64,000 nt of DNA from Paraphoma chrysanthemicola (Eukaryota; Ascomycota; Dothideomycetes; Pleosporales; Phaeosphaeriaceae), in NCBI GenBank assembly GCA_020744225.1, contig JAGMWG010000012.1, positions 806,001-870,000 of the forward strand. The letters run 5' to 3'. Positions 33,722 to 46,263 of the stretch are shown here, piece after piece (position 1 is the stretch's first letter; each line of letters begins with the position of its first letter). Made by a program: the position numbers and the translations under genes. The notes under the pieces were generated by a model. That model did no database searches, was not told where the DNA came from, and worked only from the letters and a program-made list of their open reading frames with translations.

Positions 33722-34441
33722 TCATATATCCACAATGTTCCTCACAAAGCCCTTCGTTCGATACGAATCACTAGTTCTTTTCCCTGCCAGCACGGATTGC
33801 TGCTCTGCCCGCAGAACTACATCTTGGAAGGCAACACGTATACTGTCCGCTCCGGCCATAGAGTAGGAAGCATAGCAGAAGCACTCTCGCAAAAGCTTCA
33901 CACTGGCCTCCAGTACGTGTGGCAATTCTTCTAAAATCGCAATAGCTTGTTCAGCTGCATCTTGTTCTTTGGCTAGAAGTTGGACGTCAACAGAGCGATA
34001 TTCCCAGAGTGCAAGTCGGTCTTTCGTTGTGTTGGGAGGCAGACTGGTGTGCTTCGGTCGAGCCGGAACTTCACCTGACATGTCTAGATCAAAGTAACTT
34101 GTAATGATCGGCTCGATATCGGCGATGTCAGCACTTACCGCAAAAATGTCGCCAGACCGCTTATGGATCACTTGGGGTTCTTCCTTATGGTGCTCAATCT
34201 CTTTGAGCAGCCGGTCCATCAGACGACTGGTGTCACCGTGCGAAAGGCGTCGGATTTCTAAGATGGCTGGACCAGGATAGCGATGATCGCTGAGGCGGTA
34301 GAAGTATAAAGGACCTTCTGGATTCTCGCCGAACACCCAGAAAAGGCCTGGCTTAATAGCGGAAGCTTCTTGTGATTAAGGTCGAATGGGTACAGACGGA
34401 ATGAAGCGGCCGGTCTGAAGTGCTGAAATCTGATGGGTCAT
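33722..34441 (-). CDS. Hypothetical 225-aa protein
   Basis: The long exon, 34351-33722, has no ATG of its own. Joining it to 34441-34394 across a 42-nt intron (GTACCC ... ATTAAG) gives MTHQISALQTGRFIPS followed by PGLFWVFGENPEGPLYFYRL in frame. Upstream in-frame ATGs at 34504 and 34570 are possible. The product is mixed alpha/beta in look, with an acidic helix near LLAKEQDAAEQAIAILEEL. No signal peptide and no recognised domain. First of five small minus-strand unknowns. Confidence 0.5.
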
Positions 34442-34714
34442 TTTGGTAGCAGGCGAAACCGGAGACAAATAGGATGAGATGAAGACTTTTAAAGGTATAT
34501 GCATGTCGGCGGAGCTTGAAGCAGCGTTGTAGCTCTTGACGTTGCAGTTTCGTTCACACGCCAAGCCCACGTATGCACAGCTGAAGAACGCATGGTGTAA
34601 CTCAATCCCTGAGCGATGGTAATATGAGCATTGTATTCTCTACATACCTGGTCATACAGCTGTACAGCTCGTTTCTATTGTTCCTTATATTCACAACTTC
34701 GTTACGACAGTTTC

Positions 34715-35212
34715 TCAGCCCATGAAGCCAATGTCTTCAAGCTCACGAATGACCTTATTGAACGACTCATATGCTCGCATTTGCTGGTCGCTATCCGCCA
34801 ACTCGCCAGCCCTAGCCACCTCTTCTTTGATGGCATCAATCCAGATACCAGCAGGCTCGCACATCTGCTCCTTGAACGTCAGCAAGTCAGCAGCTTGACG
34901 GCGCAGTCCCGCCACTATTCTTTCCATGTATTCCATCGGCGACACCTCTCGTACTCTAATTCTCACATCAAAAGAATGCGGTGAGCGGAGCCTGTCAACG
35001 TGTACTCCTCCGACAGTTTCGTCGCGAGCTGGAGATACATTACGGGCCGGTAACGACGATCTAGCGTGATGCTCGCCATCAGACTCAGAGCCGACCAGAG
35101 TGGAAGCTTCAGACAAATCGCTGATACTTCTCGAGAGGGTTCGTGCATCAGAAATAGCTGCGGTGTTGGAAAGAGTGCGAGAAATTGTTTGAGGAAGCGC
35201 ATCGGAGGCCAT
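34715..35212 (-). CDS. Hypothetical 165-aa protein, helical C-terminus
   Basis: A single exon starting MASDALPQTISRTLS. The N-terminal half is Ser/Thr/Arg-rich (ISDARTLSRSISDLSEAS) and probably disordered. The C-terminal half (from VREVSPMEYMERIVAGLRRQAADLL) is a predicted helix or coil to the end. An in-frame ATG at 35308 exists, but the extra residues are not coding-like. Unknown function. Confidence 0.55.
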   Translation of the reverse strand: MASDALPQTISRTLSNTAAISDARTLSRSISDLSEASTLVGSESDGEHHARSSLPARNVSPARDETVGGVHVDRLRSPHSFDVRIRVREVSPMEYMERIVAGLRRQAADLLTFKEQMCEPAGIWIDAIKEEVARAGELADSDQQMRAYESFNKVIRELEDIGFMG

Positions 35213-35884
35213 AATGAATTGTGTTTTTTTTCCTAAAAGGAGTGGGTGTTGACCCTTCACGGTACATGCATTTCCTCTTGTTGAACGTCTCGTGCTATAT
35301 AATTTCACACGTCCAATTTTCTAAGGACAAACCTTGCTCAATGGTCTGATCGTAGCTTGACGACGTTCGGAAGTGAACGCTAAAGCCAAACGCTGACACG
35401 CTGCTGGTGATGTGTGCGAATGAGGCCGCCAGTGGGTTTCTTCGTTACGCCATCATGACGCAAAGGCTGAATCATGCAAATCATCTTGTTTTAGGACAGC
35501 TGGCATAGTTTACAAACGCCCGTGACTTGTCATCGATGGCTGTAACATGTTGAAGCGAGGAAGCTGTACAGCTCAGATTCTGGCTCTCAGCCATTGCGAT
35601 TGTCCATGATACCCATGATTCTCCACGCAAATTGCAACCTGACATTGCTTTTATTAGGCATCGGCATCGTGCCATGCGTATAGTTGTAGCAGTGTAATCA
35701 ACACACAGAAACCTGTTCTATTGCTTGCCCAGCATAGCAAACTTCTTAACATTATGATCCTTGTGTTACATTTAATTCCTCATATTCCCATTCGTGCAGC
35801 TGCTCGCTCTTGCGATAATAACCAGTCGATAATTGTGTGACGCTCGGCTGGCAGGGCCTTGTACCTCCTTTCCATCGCGACCCA
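35213..35884. other. Intergenic region
   Basis: 672 bases between two small minus-strand genes. A T8 tract lies just upstream of the 165-aa gene. No gene supported. Confidence 0.4.
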
Positions 35885-36223
35885 TTAGCTCGCGCACATC
35901 GCACTGTACTTGGCTGCGCGCAGCATCTCATCCGCTTGCTTCACTCGTTTCTCACACTCTTCCATCTTTTTCTTGGCCTCATCGTGCTTCTCCTTCGCCT
36001 TTTCGAGCTCTGCTAGAGCAGATGCATGCATTCGTGTTGCTTGTTCGACGCCGAATGTTGGCGCAATATAGTCGCCCAGCAAGTAGGGAAACCCATGGTT
36101 GCCATAATTGTAAGCTGGACTCAACACGTCGGTTGCTGCATATGGGCGGTAGAAGTCGAGATCGTAATTGTTGTAATATGGTGGGCTGTGTGCCCTATGT
36201 CGCCGATTGGCGAGTGACCACAT
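35885..36223 (-). CDS. Hypothetical 112-aa protein with C-terminal coiled coil
   Basis: A single exon starting MWSLANRRHRAHS. The first 60 residues are rich in Tyr, Asn and Pro (PPYYNNYDLDFYRPYAA). The last 50 form a highly charged heptad-like helix (ALAELEKAKEKHDEAKKKME ...). Codon use and stop placement look real, but the family is unknown. Third of the run of small minus-strand genes. Confidence 0.5.
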   Translation of the reverse strand: MWSLANRRHRAHSPPYYNNYDLDFYRPYAATDVLSPAYNYGNHGFPYLLGDYIAPTFGVEQATRMHASALAELEKAKEKHDEAKKKMEECEKRVKQADEMLRAAKYSAMCAS

Positions 36224-37448
36224 TGTTGGCAACCCTTCGTTGATGTGGTGATTCTGCTGTGTGTCCGAGTGATCAGATTTGCGCAGTGCCGGCCTCTGGT
36301 GCTGTGTTGAGCGGAACCTTTCGTGAAAACTTCGAATGACGGGAAGTTGAGTGTTTATACTCTACAATCGCGCCAGTTGGACAGTGATGTGAGGGTGTGC
36401 ATGCAGGCATACGTTAGGCACCCGTATGTCCGTCCGATATTGAGTTGGCGAACACATAGCGGGCCCAGCAGGCTCACATTGTTTCCTAGAATCGGACGGC
36501 GTCATGATAGTTCATGTGTTCACGCGTTTTGGATGGCAGCGCACACGGAGAAGAGGACGCAAAGATCGGAAGCATGCCCTCCTTGACATAGCCTTCCGCT
36601 CTAGCTTTGCGCGTGCCACGTGTCCGCTGAGCTGGACCAACGAGCATCTTCACGATATTTACCACTACATGCTATGACATGTATAGAGCCTTCGTTCATA
36701 CCAGAATTAACTTCTCACCATTCAGGGTTGCGTCCTGCGGTTGAGTAGCACAGACGCACTTGGTGTAGAATAATGCTAGAGATCCGATCAGAAGTGTCGT
36801 TGTATGTCGAAGACTCGACTATGGCCATCATCTCGCCAAGGACGTGACAAACAATTGCATGAGTGGTATCCCACTTACACGAGAAACTGGCGGCGGGTAC
36901 TACCGCGGGGGTTTAGTGTCACAGATTTTGGCCTTTGCAGCGCTAGATGTTACCGCCACTGAGTTGCGAGGACCTCTGAGGAACTGTGAATACGGCCGGA
37001 ACTAACATTTAGTGGTGTAAGCCATTTGGTCCACGATTTAAATGGTCGAGACGCTCTCATAGCAATATCTTTTCCCGATGGTGACACTTATACCGCTCCC
37101 GTTCGTAACAATGAGGAACACAGAGGCAACCGATACTTGGCCGGGTTATCGGGCATTTACGGTGTTGAGGGTGCTCATGGCCCTGGCTCCTCTCTCTAGT
37201 ATCTATGCAAACTTGACAAGTAGTCAAGCCACTCGCCGCCGCGAATTTTATCATATTACAAAGCTTTTCGTGTCTCACGCCTAGCCTGACCGAATAGTTC
37301 ACCTGCACAGCCGCATTTATTTTGCCGATATCGACTTTCCGCAGTCAACATTAACCTCACTGAGAGGTGTCCGGTTCAAGGAGCCATGAGTCAAACCAAA
37401 ATAGCAAGACCGAAGACAAGCTCCTTGAAATTTGTTCAAGAGCTCCCA
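36224..37448. other. Intergenic region
   Basis: 1,225 bases with only short frames on both strands. No gene or clear repeat seen. Confidence 0.4.
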
Positions 37449-37697
37449 TCATTCGACATCCCGACTAGCCAGCTTTTTTGACCGTTCCGAGCGCTCTCTT
37501 TCCCACTCCATTCTCGTTTCTTGCATACGCGCAGTCAAACCCTTCACGCCGATCATCAACTCTGCCAGGCCGTACTCCCACTCATACACATGCGGTTCGC
37601 TTTCAGTACGCGCACGATGCGAGTATTGGTGATCGATATGTGAGGTGGAATATGGAGAAGAAGTTTGATTCGTGAAAGAGCTCTGATGATAAGACAT
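37449..37697 (-). CDS. Hypothetical 82-aa protein with charged helix
   Basis: A single exon starting MSYHQSSFTNQTSS. The Ser/Tyr/His-rich N-terminus leads to a helical C-terminal half (LAELMIGVKGLTARMQETRM, then a run of Glu/Arg). The layout, disordered head plus coil tail, resembles its two neighbours, though I see no clear sequence identity. Unknown function; small size makes it uncertain. Confidence 0.4.
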   Translation of the reverse strand: MSYHQSSFTNQTSSPYSTSHIDHQYSHRARTESEPHVYEWEYGLAELMIGVKGLTARMQETRMEWERERSERSKKLASRDVE

Positions 37698-38153
37698 GTT
37701 GTTTTGCTAGTGACTTTTGATATCTTGAGCAAGAAAGAGTAATGAAAATACCGCGACTACCCATTTTGAGGCCTACAGCGTGTGATGTGTGACACTTCTC
37801 CATGCCAGCACAGCGATCTGGGCCCGCAAACGCAGAAATGGTCCTGAACCCTCTCTCGTGATGTATCGATGGATGAACTCTCCGAAAATAAACGTACCTA
37901 GGTCGACGTTGTGAAATTTCGTTCCGGAGCCTTTACTACCAATCTATTCGTATCAAAGAAAGACCGAAGGAAAACCCCGTTCTATTTCATCGACATCTCA
38001 ACAAGTCTATCTCCCATAGACTCATCTCACACGTCCAACCCCAGCATAGCTATATGATCGTTCTCCATACACACATCGCAATCACGCCTTCTTCCCAACT
38101 TTCTCTCCCGTGCAAGCCCGATCCTCAACCTCCCGAATCAAAACCAGGATATC
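37698..38153. other. Intergenic region
   Basis: 456 bases, CT-rich from 37980 to 38110. No gene supported. Confidence 0.35.
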
Positions 38154-38378
38154 TCACTGCATACCCCTATCATGCCGCGCCAATTCCACATCATTCCATC
38201 TCGCACGACTCTCTCTAGCAATCTTATCTCTCCATGCTTCCAGCCTCTCCACAGATGCGGCCCATGTCTTGAGCTTGCCTACCGACACGCCAATGACGTC
38301 GTTGTCGGAGTCATGGCGCGCAATCTTCGTTATTGGGTACGGATATTTTGCGGGTACCATTTCGTGTGGTGGGTGCAT
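38154..38378 (-). CDS. Hypothetical small helical protein
   Basis: The frame is open from 38612. The ATG at 38378 (MHPPHEMVPAKYPYP) is the first that gives coding-like sequence; 74 aa. The end is a charged helix with KLKTWAASVERLEAWRDKI. It is last of five small unknowns on this strand. The start is unsure. Confidence 0.35.
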   Translation of the reverse strand: MHPPHEMVPAKYPYPITKIARHDSDNDVIGVSVGKLKTWAASVERLEAWRDKIARESRARWNDVELARHDRGMQ

Positions 38379-39637
38379 TGGGATAATGTGATTGTGGAGG
38401 TGGTGCTGTTTATAAGTTGTGGAGATGCTGATACGCCTTGTAGTTGTGTAAGGTACGAAGCAGAATAGATGGTTTCTTTCGGGCGGAACGATGATGTATG
38501 TTGCTGTCACAAGCATGTTTGCCAATCCGCAATCTGCCCGGAACGTAGAAGAACGAACAAAGCCTGTTCGTAGGAAAGCCGTATACTTGCCATGCCAACT
38601 GCGACCATCCATAGATCAAACGGTGTGGAAACAGAGAGTCCATTCGTAACCCTTCAATTGTCGTCGCGCGGGAAGATGAACACGAACAGGCACATGCATC
38701 ATTCATATGGTGTGTAAGCCATGATGGCCCCTACCCTGCCAACCCACAAGTCAGTCTAGAGTAGCTATCATATCGTGGCTTTTCAAATCGTCTGGCTCCG
38801 AGACCACGAGTCCCAAAGCAATTTCTAAACAGCAGACTACGGCCGAGATCACTCCGGTCGTCGCCTATCCACCGCGAATACAGAAACCTAGCACCGATCC
38901 CGTATCTGCAACGGCGCTGTCATGCAAGTGTATGTCCACCTGCATTGTCATCGATGAAGAGAACAAGCCATCCTTTCCACACACAACCCGAATTCGCAAA
39001 TAGCTCTACACAGAACAATCCATCGGTCCCTCCCGCGGCAATCCACCCACGTGCCCACCTCTGATTCGCCCCATTTCGTACCTGCACCAAACCCATCCCC
39101 TCGCTCCAATTAAATCTCAACGCCACATCTCCTCACACGTGCTTCCTATCTCTCCTCCCATTGATACGCACAGCTCACACCCCATCGGTTCTCGCCGCCC
39201 AATCTCCGCTTCCGCACCAATCAATCCGCACCTTCCCAAAGCAGGTGGGTGCCGCGGAGTTATCTGTGCGCTGATTGGTCAAGGACTCGGAGACGATTTC
39301 GGGGGCGATATGGAGCCAAGAGGATGCGACATGTCTTTTGTAGCTTGGGATGCGAGAATGGTGGACGGTCCTGCTGTGATAGGCATTGAGCTAGGAGGTG
39401 GTAGGTTAGGTGGGCTAGGAACAGGGTAAGCGGGTAGCGATTGTGGTGCTGGTGTGTGCGCATGGTTTCCGTGGATCAGCGAGGGGAAAACCAGGGATTG
39501 GGGAGCGAGAACCTGGGTATGTGAAAGCGTATATATTCTGGATAGGCCAGTTCTGGTTGTATGAGATTGAAGCTTGGAGGTCAAGGCTTTCGCTCTCACG
39601 CTCTCGTGTCTTCAATCGGAAAACGCTCGAGTCCACC
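38379..39637. other. Divergent intergenic region
   Basis: 1,259 bases upstream of the nuclease gene. A TATATA tract near 39530 lies about 105 bp before its ATG and is a likely TATA box. Overlapping ORFs on both strands near 39140-39600 are Pro/Gly-rich and not convincing. Confidence 0.4.
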
Positions 39638-41888
39638 ATGGCGAGTTTCCTTCGCGTACTTACTCTTGCTGCTGCTGCGAGCGCGGTGTCCATTTCTGAA
39701 ATCAACGGCGTCAAGTTCCTTTCGCCGTACAATGGACAGACAGTTTGTACGTGCTCCCACCTATCCTGCCCTATCTTCTCCGTGCTCCAAATCGCCCATT
39801 GTTCCCAGCCCTAACCCATCCCAGCGAACGTCTCCGGCATAATCACCGCCAAAGGCCCCGACGGCATCTTCCTGCGCTCACCCACCCCCGACCGTGACGA
39901 TCGGACCTCCGACTCCATCTACGTCTTCGGGCGCGCATTCGGTGCCAACCTGACTGTTGGCGACCGCATCGTAATCGGAGGCCGCGTAACCGAGTTCCGA
40001 TCCAACAAGGACTACTTGTACCTGACTGAGATTGACCGGCCTGTACTATCTGCCAAAATCAGCAGCGGGAATGCCGTGAAGCCGTTGGTGGTTGGAAAAG
40101 ATACGCGCGATCCGCCCACGGAGCAGTATAGCGGCCTGGATGGCGGGGATGTATTTGCGGTGCCGAATAACAAGTCGCTGGTCAGCGTGTCGAACCCGAC
40201 GCTCGAGCCGCGCAAATATGGATTGGACTTCTGGGAATCGTTGACGGGCGAGCTGGTTACTGTGAAGAAGCCGGTTGCGCTGGCGAAGCCGAATTCGTTC
40301 GGAGATACGTGGATCGCTGGGAACTGGAAGCTAACGGGGGAGAACGATCGCGATGGATTGACCATGACGAACAAGGACGCGAACCCAGAGGCGATTCTTA
40401 TCGGCTCGCCGCTGGATGGAACGAGGAATCCAACGACGACGAAGCTGGGTGACGATGTTGAGGAGATCACAGGCGTCGTGACTTACTCCTTTGGATTCTA
40501 TCGCATCTTGCCTACAACAGCGATCAAGGTGACGAAGAGCCAGAAGCCGGCGCTGCCGAACCCAACGAAGCTCGAATCCAGCGGCAAGTGTGACGGTATC
40601 ACCGTCGGAGCCTACAATGTTGAGAATCTGGCGCCCAACTCCTCTCATCATCCTCTTCTCGCCGGTCACATTGTCAATTATCTTAAGTCGCCCGATATTA
40701 TTTTCGTCCAAGAAGTCCAAGACGACAATGGCCCTACCAACGATGCAGGTACGTTTCCAGAATCCTTACACCGCGTGTCCATGGGCGTCGTGGAGAGACA
40801 GGAGGTTGTGCAACTCTTCGTGACACGCTGCACGTCGCCTTCCTGCTTTCACTTGCATCAGCCGTCCTTCCGAGCATCACACTGACATATGCAGTCGTAT
40901 CCGCAAACCTCACCCTGAGCACCTTAGCAGCCGCCATCAAGGCTGCGGGCGGTCCCCAATACGCGTTCACCGATGTCGTGCCTGTCGATGACCGGGATGG
41001 CGGTCAGCCAGGTGGAAACATTCGCACCGCGTACCTGTACAAGCCGTCGCTGCTCCAGCTCTACAAGCCCAATCCGGGCGGCCCTGAGGATGCAAACGTC
41101 GTTCTCGATGGACCTACTTTGAAATACAATCCAGGCCGCATCGACCCCACCAACGAGGCCTGGACTGCGAGTCGCAAGCCTCTGGTCGCACAATGGGAAG
41201 TCATTAGCACCAAGGGCTCGTCCAAGAAGGCCAATGTCTTCTTCACCGTCAATGTGCATTTTGGGTCCAAGGGCGGAAGCAGCAGCCTCCATGGCGACGC
41301 ACGGCCGCCCGTAAACGGAGGCGTACAAGACCGCATTGAGCAAAGCGTTCTAACCGCCAATTTCGTCAAGGTACGTTAATGTCTGGGCCTTCATGGGGGT
41401 AAGCGTCGGTTAGATGCTGCTTACCGTAGTACAAACTACGCCACATTCGCACGAAAGGAGATTTCCTTTGCGACGCGTGAAACATGAAACACAAAATTCT
41501 GATTGTGTACAGGATATCCTGTCAAAGGACAAGAACGCACGTGTGATCACGGCTGGTGACTTCAACGAGGTTCGTATTGTCCCGTTTCAAGAGACGAAGA
41601 AAGGGTAGCTGACATGCATTCTCCTAGTTCACGTTTGTTGAGCCGCTGAAGCAGTATGTCCAAATCTCAGGGCTCAAGGACGCCGATGCTGCGGCGAAGA
41701 TAGACGAGCTGGAGCGCTATACCTATCTGTTCGATATGAACACCCAACAGCTGGATCATATGTTCGTCTCGGATTCGCTTGCGAAGAAGATCAAATACGA
41801 GCACATCCACGTCAACACGTGGCCAGAATTTGCTGCTCAGGTCTCGGATCACGACCCGTCAGTAGCGCGGCTAGATGTATGTGCATAG
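39638..41888 (+). CDS. Secreted endonuclease/exonuclease/phosphatase-family protein (extracellular nuclease-like)
   Basis: Five exons: 39638-39746, 39825-40748, 40895-41370, 41513-41569 and 41628-41888. Introns are 78, 146, 142 and 58 nt; 608 aa. A signal peptide (MASFLRVLTLAAAASA) precedes an OB-fold-like region at about 35-110 (VSGIITAKGPDGIFLRS, GDRIVIGGRV). The EEP catalytic domain runs from about 295. Signature residues are N301 in YNVEN, E333 in FVQEV, the TVNVHFGSK block, ITAGDFNE, and the terminal SDHDP. Such proteins cleave phosphodiesters with a divalent metal; the layout matches secreted fungal and bacterial nucleases. Nucleic acid is the likely substrate but is not proven by sequence. 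Confidence 0.88.
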
Positions 41889-43726
41889 GCAGGGCCGAGA
41901 GCAGGGCTGCCAGCCGTGGATGGTGTAGCATAGACGCCAGTAAAGAGCTAATGCTAATGCAAATGCAAATGTGAAATTTTCAAATTCTGGGCTTGGTGCC
42001 AGGCGCGTGGAAGATTGAACAATGCACAGAAGGCACTATTGATAACCTTGCGTTCGGGTTGCAGCTGTTGAGCTCGACAATTCCAAGTATATTGCGGCGT
42101 GGTTGCTGATAGCGGGCCTAAACGTCTGGGGTTGCCAAAGGATGCAGCCGCGGCGAACAAGGTGCTGACAGGATTACAAAAGGGCCCAAGCGGGGCGGTG
42201 ATTGGACCCCGAATTTGACATGCCTTCAGACGCATCAATAGCGCGTCGAGATGACCTTGCAGCGCGTAATCAGGGCTAACGTCCATCGCCAACGTCCGCT
42301 GATCGGATCAGCCAGTGGGAATGGTCTGACTGCCACGCGACCAGCACATGGCCGATCGGCTGCTGCACCTGCTGGGTGTGTCTTGGAGCAGTCTTGGAGG
42401 GCTTGGTGTGAGGTAGGTGGTGTTCGGTGCAGCGCAGCAATGACAAACCGAGTGCGTACGGGGCTGCCACGTGTGGGCTGCCAACCGGCGAATCCGCGTT
42501 CCAGGTTGCAAGCTTGTTGGACGCAACCGTCGCCCAATTTCTTGAGGAGGGGTGGTGCAAGGGCGCCTTGGTGCGCACGGAAGAATGGATGGCTGAGCCG
42601 GCACTGCTTATTCAAGCGCCGCGGCCGATACGCGAGCGAATGGCACCGACTGCAGCACCTCCTTTTACCCGACCGCAGAGTCTGGGCGCGGTCAGCGGGC
42701 GTATGCAGACTTGCTATTATTGACCCGGAGAGCGACAGCGGGACTTGCGCGACGAGAACAGCGCGTGAAAGGCTGGGTCTGGCGGGGTTGCACTAGAAAA
42801 ATAGCTGCCAAGCTAGTAACCCCACACAGTCCCCAGATTCTGGCAAGCGGAGCGGACGGTTGTTGTGTGCTCCGCTGTGTACGAGCCGCGAGCTTCAAAA
42901 CCGTCGTGCAATTTGGCTTTGGTCGCACACACGCCGCAATGAGCACATGGCGCACTGGCAAAGCTTGCCTTCTGCCGGCTGAAAATGCTTCCTGTGAAAT
43001 GGCATCCTTATCCGTCTCTGCGTCCTGTGGGCGCAGTGCCAAGGTCTTGGGTGGCGCTTTTCAACCTGTCTGTATGGTCGCGATATCCTGCGCCGAGACC
43101 TTCCATCTGCGCCGTCCCGGTCGTTCTCGAACGCAGACCTTGCCAGAAGGACATGCTTGGCCCGATACGAGGAGGGGGCTCTGCCTAAAGTGCAGAGATA
43201 CGTTGGTAATGTCTGCTCGGAGGGGCCGCAAATGTACCGGCGAAATGTCCGTGGTGTAAAGCGAATGAGGGAGGCTGAAACCCAATTTCACATTGATCCT
43301 TTGTCTGGGGACGGCGATGTTGGCATGAAGTCGATCGGTCAGGCTGACCTGGGGTGGCACAAAGGCAGACGCGTCGATCTCTCGCAACAAAGTGCGGTAG
43401 ATTTGACAAACGCAGGCGGGACGTGGTACAGCGGCCAATAATCGCTCCCTGGGGCGTTGTCGCAATACTGCCGTCCCCTATTTGGCATCCTCACACTCCG
43501 CCACGCTCGGACACCGTGTTGTTGACGGGCCAAGCGGGCCCACTCTGCTTGTCCCATCCGACCGCCCCATGGGGACCCGCTTCACGCTAGGTATCCCAGT
43601 AATATCACCCAGCAGCCCTCGCGCCTCGAAGCGACCGACACACGGCGCAGGTGAAGTACATATAGACCCTTGGCCACCCCCCAGGAGTGTGCCTCCTTGT
43701 CCACCCTCTGTACTCTTGTGATCGCC
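41889..43726. other. GC-rich intergenic region upstream of the permease
   Basis: 1,838 bases. High GC creates long spurious ORFs on several frames, none with coding-like composition. A TATA-like ACATATAGA near 43657 lies about 70 bp before the permease ATG. Otherwise nothing recognised. Confidence 0.45.
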
Positions 43727-45454
43727 ATGGCCACCTTCGAGAAGCAACCCGGTCTGGAGGCTGCCCAGCCTACCACCCACAACAACAACAACCTCGCTGT
43801 CGATGAGAAGGCCGCCGTTGTTGCCAGCGACGTGAGCAGCTCTCAGATCAGCTCGCCTGGCGACTACGATGGCGAGCTTCCCGACCCCGATGTTGGCAAG
43901 ACCGACGAGGAGCGTGCGAAACTTGTAAGACTTTGCCTTTGTGTCGCATTTGATCCATTAGCGGTGCTAACCCCGCATAGGACAAGGCGCTTGTATGGAA
44001 GATGGATATGTGGCTGATTCCTTGGCTGTCGCTGCTGTATCTGCTATCCTTCTTGGATCGTACCAACATCGGCAATGCTCGTGCCGCGAACATCGAGCGT
44101 GATCTCAAGATGAAGGGACAAGATTACAATCTTGCCCTAACCATCTTCTTCATCTCTTACGCTGGCTTCGAGCCGCTTACCAACATCGCCATCAAGCGGT
44201 GGTCACCTCGCGTCTTCTTTACCGGCATCATCTTGTCTTGGGGTACTATCATGACCCTGATGGGCGTTGTTCACAACTTCCAAGGCCTGCTGGCGACGCG
44301 CTGGTTCCTCGGTATCGCTGAGGCTGGTCTCTTCCCAGGTGTCAACTACTACCTCTCGTGAGTCACGGTCCGCGTGTGAATAACGACCTCTTGCTAACTC
44401 GCTCTAGCTGCTGGTACAAACGCCAGGAACTCGGTTTCCGCGCTGCGCTTTTCTTCTCTGCTGCCGCATTGGCTGGCTCTTTCGGTGGTCTTCTCGCTGC
44501 CGCCATTACCCAAATGGACGGTGTTGGTGGATATGAGGGGTAGGTCGCTTCTCAAACATGATAGGGCTTTCACTAATCATGAATAGCTGGCGCTGGATTT
44601 TTATCATTGAGGGTCTCATGACCGTCTTTGTTGGCGTCTTCTGCTGGTGGATGGTTTTCGATTTCCCAGACACTGCCAGGTTTCTCACACCAGAGGAGAA
44701 GCTTCGCGCCATGCGCCGTCTCCGCGCTGACGGACAGGCTCGTGCCACCGTTGGACACATCGACCGCAGGCACGTCACCGCTGCGCTTGTCGACTGGAAG
44801 ACTTGGGGATACGCCGTCATCTACATGGGCTGCCTCTGCCCTCTGTACTGCTTCTCTTTCTTCTTGCCCACAATTCTCCTCGGTATGGGCTACAAGGGCA
44901 CTCGCGTCCAGCTCTTGTCCGTTCCTCCGTACGCCGTGGCAGCTTTCATGACCGTCGTCATCGGATGGGTCGCGGACAAGACCAAGTGGCGTGGCTACTG
45001 CAACATGGTCATCTCTTTCACCGGATGCATCGGATTCGCCATGTTGTTGGCGACGACCAATGTGCATGTCCAATACGCGGGAACTTTCCTCGGTGCCATG
45101 GGTATCTACCCTACTGTCTCCAACACGCTGACTTGGGCGTCCAACAACGTCGAGGGCTCGCTGAAGCGTGGTGTCATGGTCGGTGTAGTCGTCGGTTGGG
45201 GTAACATGAACGGTGTCGTCTCCTCCAACATCTACATGTCCAAGGAGAAGCCACATTACCGCACCGGTCATGCTATCGTCCTCGCATACATGGTTCTTTT
45301 CCTGTTCGGCGGAACAGCCTTTATGCACTTTGCGCTCAAGCGTGAGAACAGCCTGAGGAAATCCGGAAGGCGCGATGACCTGCTCCAAGGCAAGACTGAG
45401 TCTGAGATCGAGGTCATGGGTGACAAGAGGCCTGATTTTATTTACACCACTTGA
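43727..45454 (+). CDS. MFS transporter, anion:cation symporter (Dal5/allantoate permease-like) family
   Basis: Four exons: 43727-43924, 43981-44357, 44408-44539 and 44587-45454. Introns are 56, 50 and 47 nt; 524 aa. The cytoplasmic N-terminus of about 75 aa is acidic and Asn-rich. Then come twelve predicted membrane helices with the ACS signature LDRTNIGNARAANIE after helix 1, and RWFLGIAEAGLFPGVNYYLS around helix 4. The family imports small anions with protons: allantoate, nicotinate, pantothenate, biotin, dipeptides. The substrate cannot be read from sequence. It sits in the plasma membrane. The N-terminal Lys and acidic stretch could be ubiquitination signals (inference). Confidence 0.93.
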
Positions 45455-46263
45455 GTGGCGTGCATGTTATGTATGCCGGCTCAAGGGAGATTTACTTCTT
45501 TCGATATCGTCTTTAGCGACCAGGGCCATTTATTCCAGGCTGTCGGGTCCATGAAATGCTCGAGCTGCGTCACCATTAGTCGCGAACTAAAAATTGGATA
45601 GACTTCATATAGAGGTGCATATTTACTCCGAGCATGAATGAATGACTACCCAGTGATCATGGTCTCTTCGACGCAATGCCGCGTTTGTGATGTTGCGGTT
45701 GTCGACGATGATGGGACCTGCGGATCGACTGAGACGCAATATGGTTGTCGGCCGCGACCTCGGGATTGCTGGAGTGACTCGCGCTGACGAGGGAGCTATT
45801 AGCCGCTCGATATCCGGCCGCCCGCGATGCCGTGAGTGCCGATCGGAGTGCGTGCATCTCCGCGACAGGTACCAAAGATCGTCCAAAACTCTGACGCTGT
45901 GCTCAGGTGGCATGTTCTTGAAGTAAAGCAGTTGCGACTGTACGTGTACACTCAGGCAGCCAGCGAGAGGAAAGCGACTCGGAGCTCTGAGTCAGGCTGA
46001 GAATGGTATGCCAAAGGGTAATATCGTGTATGTGGCGCGATACTCGGAACGTCCATGAAGTGCCGCCGCTGTTTGCGAGGTTGTTGATTGATATTTCGTC
46101 GCGCTGCATCGGGTATTGTAGAAGAAGCAATCGTTCAAGTCGAGAAGCTGGACCTCACTCTCAAGTAAGACAAGGAAGTCGCAACCACCAACCACAACGT
46201 ACCATCTTCTTCCCCCAAAGCATCAAAAAACCATCAATTCCGCCGCCGTCGTCGAATTCACTC
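45455..46263. other. Intergenic region
   Basis: 809 bases following the permease. No ORF is convincing; contains the permease 3' UTR. Confidence 0.45.

Noticed and set aside
42251..42796. 181-codon plus-strand ORF and overlapping ORFs upstream of the permease
   Set aside because: High GC makes long chance ORFs; sequence is rich in Arg, Trp and Cys with no domain, and frames on both strands are equally open.
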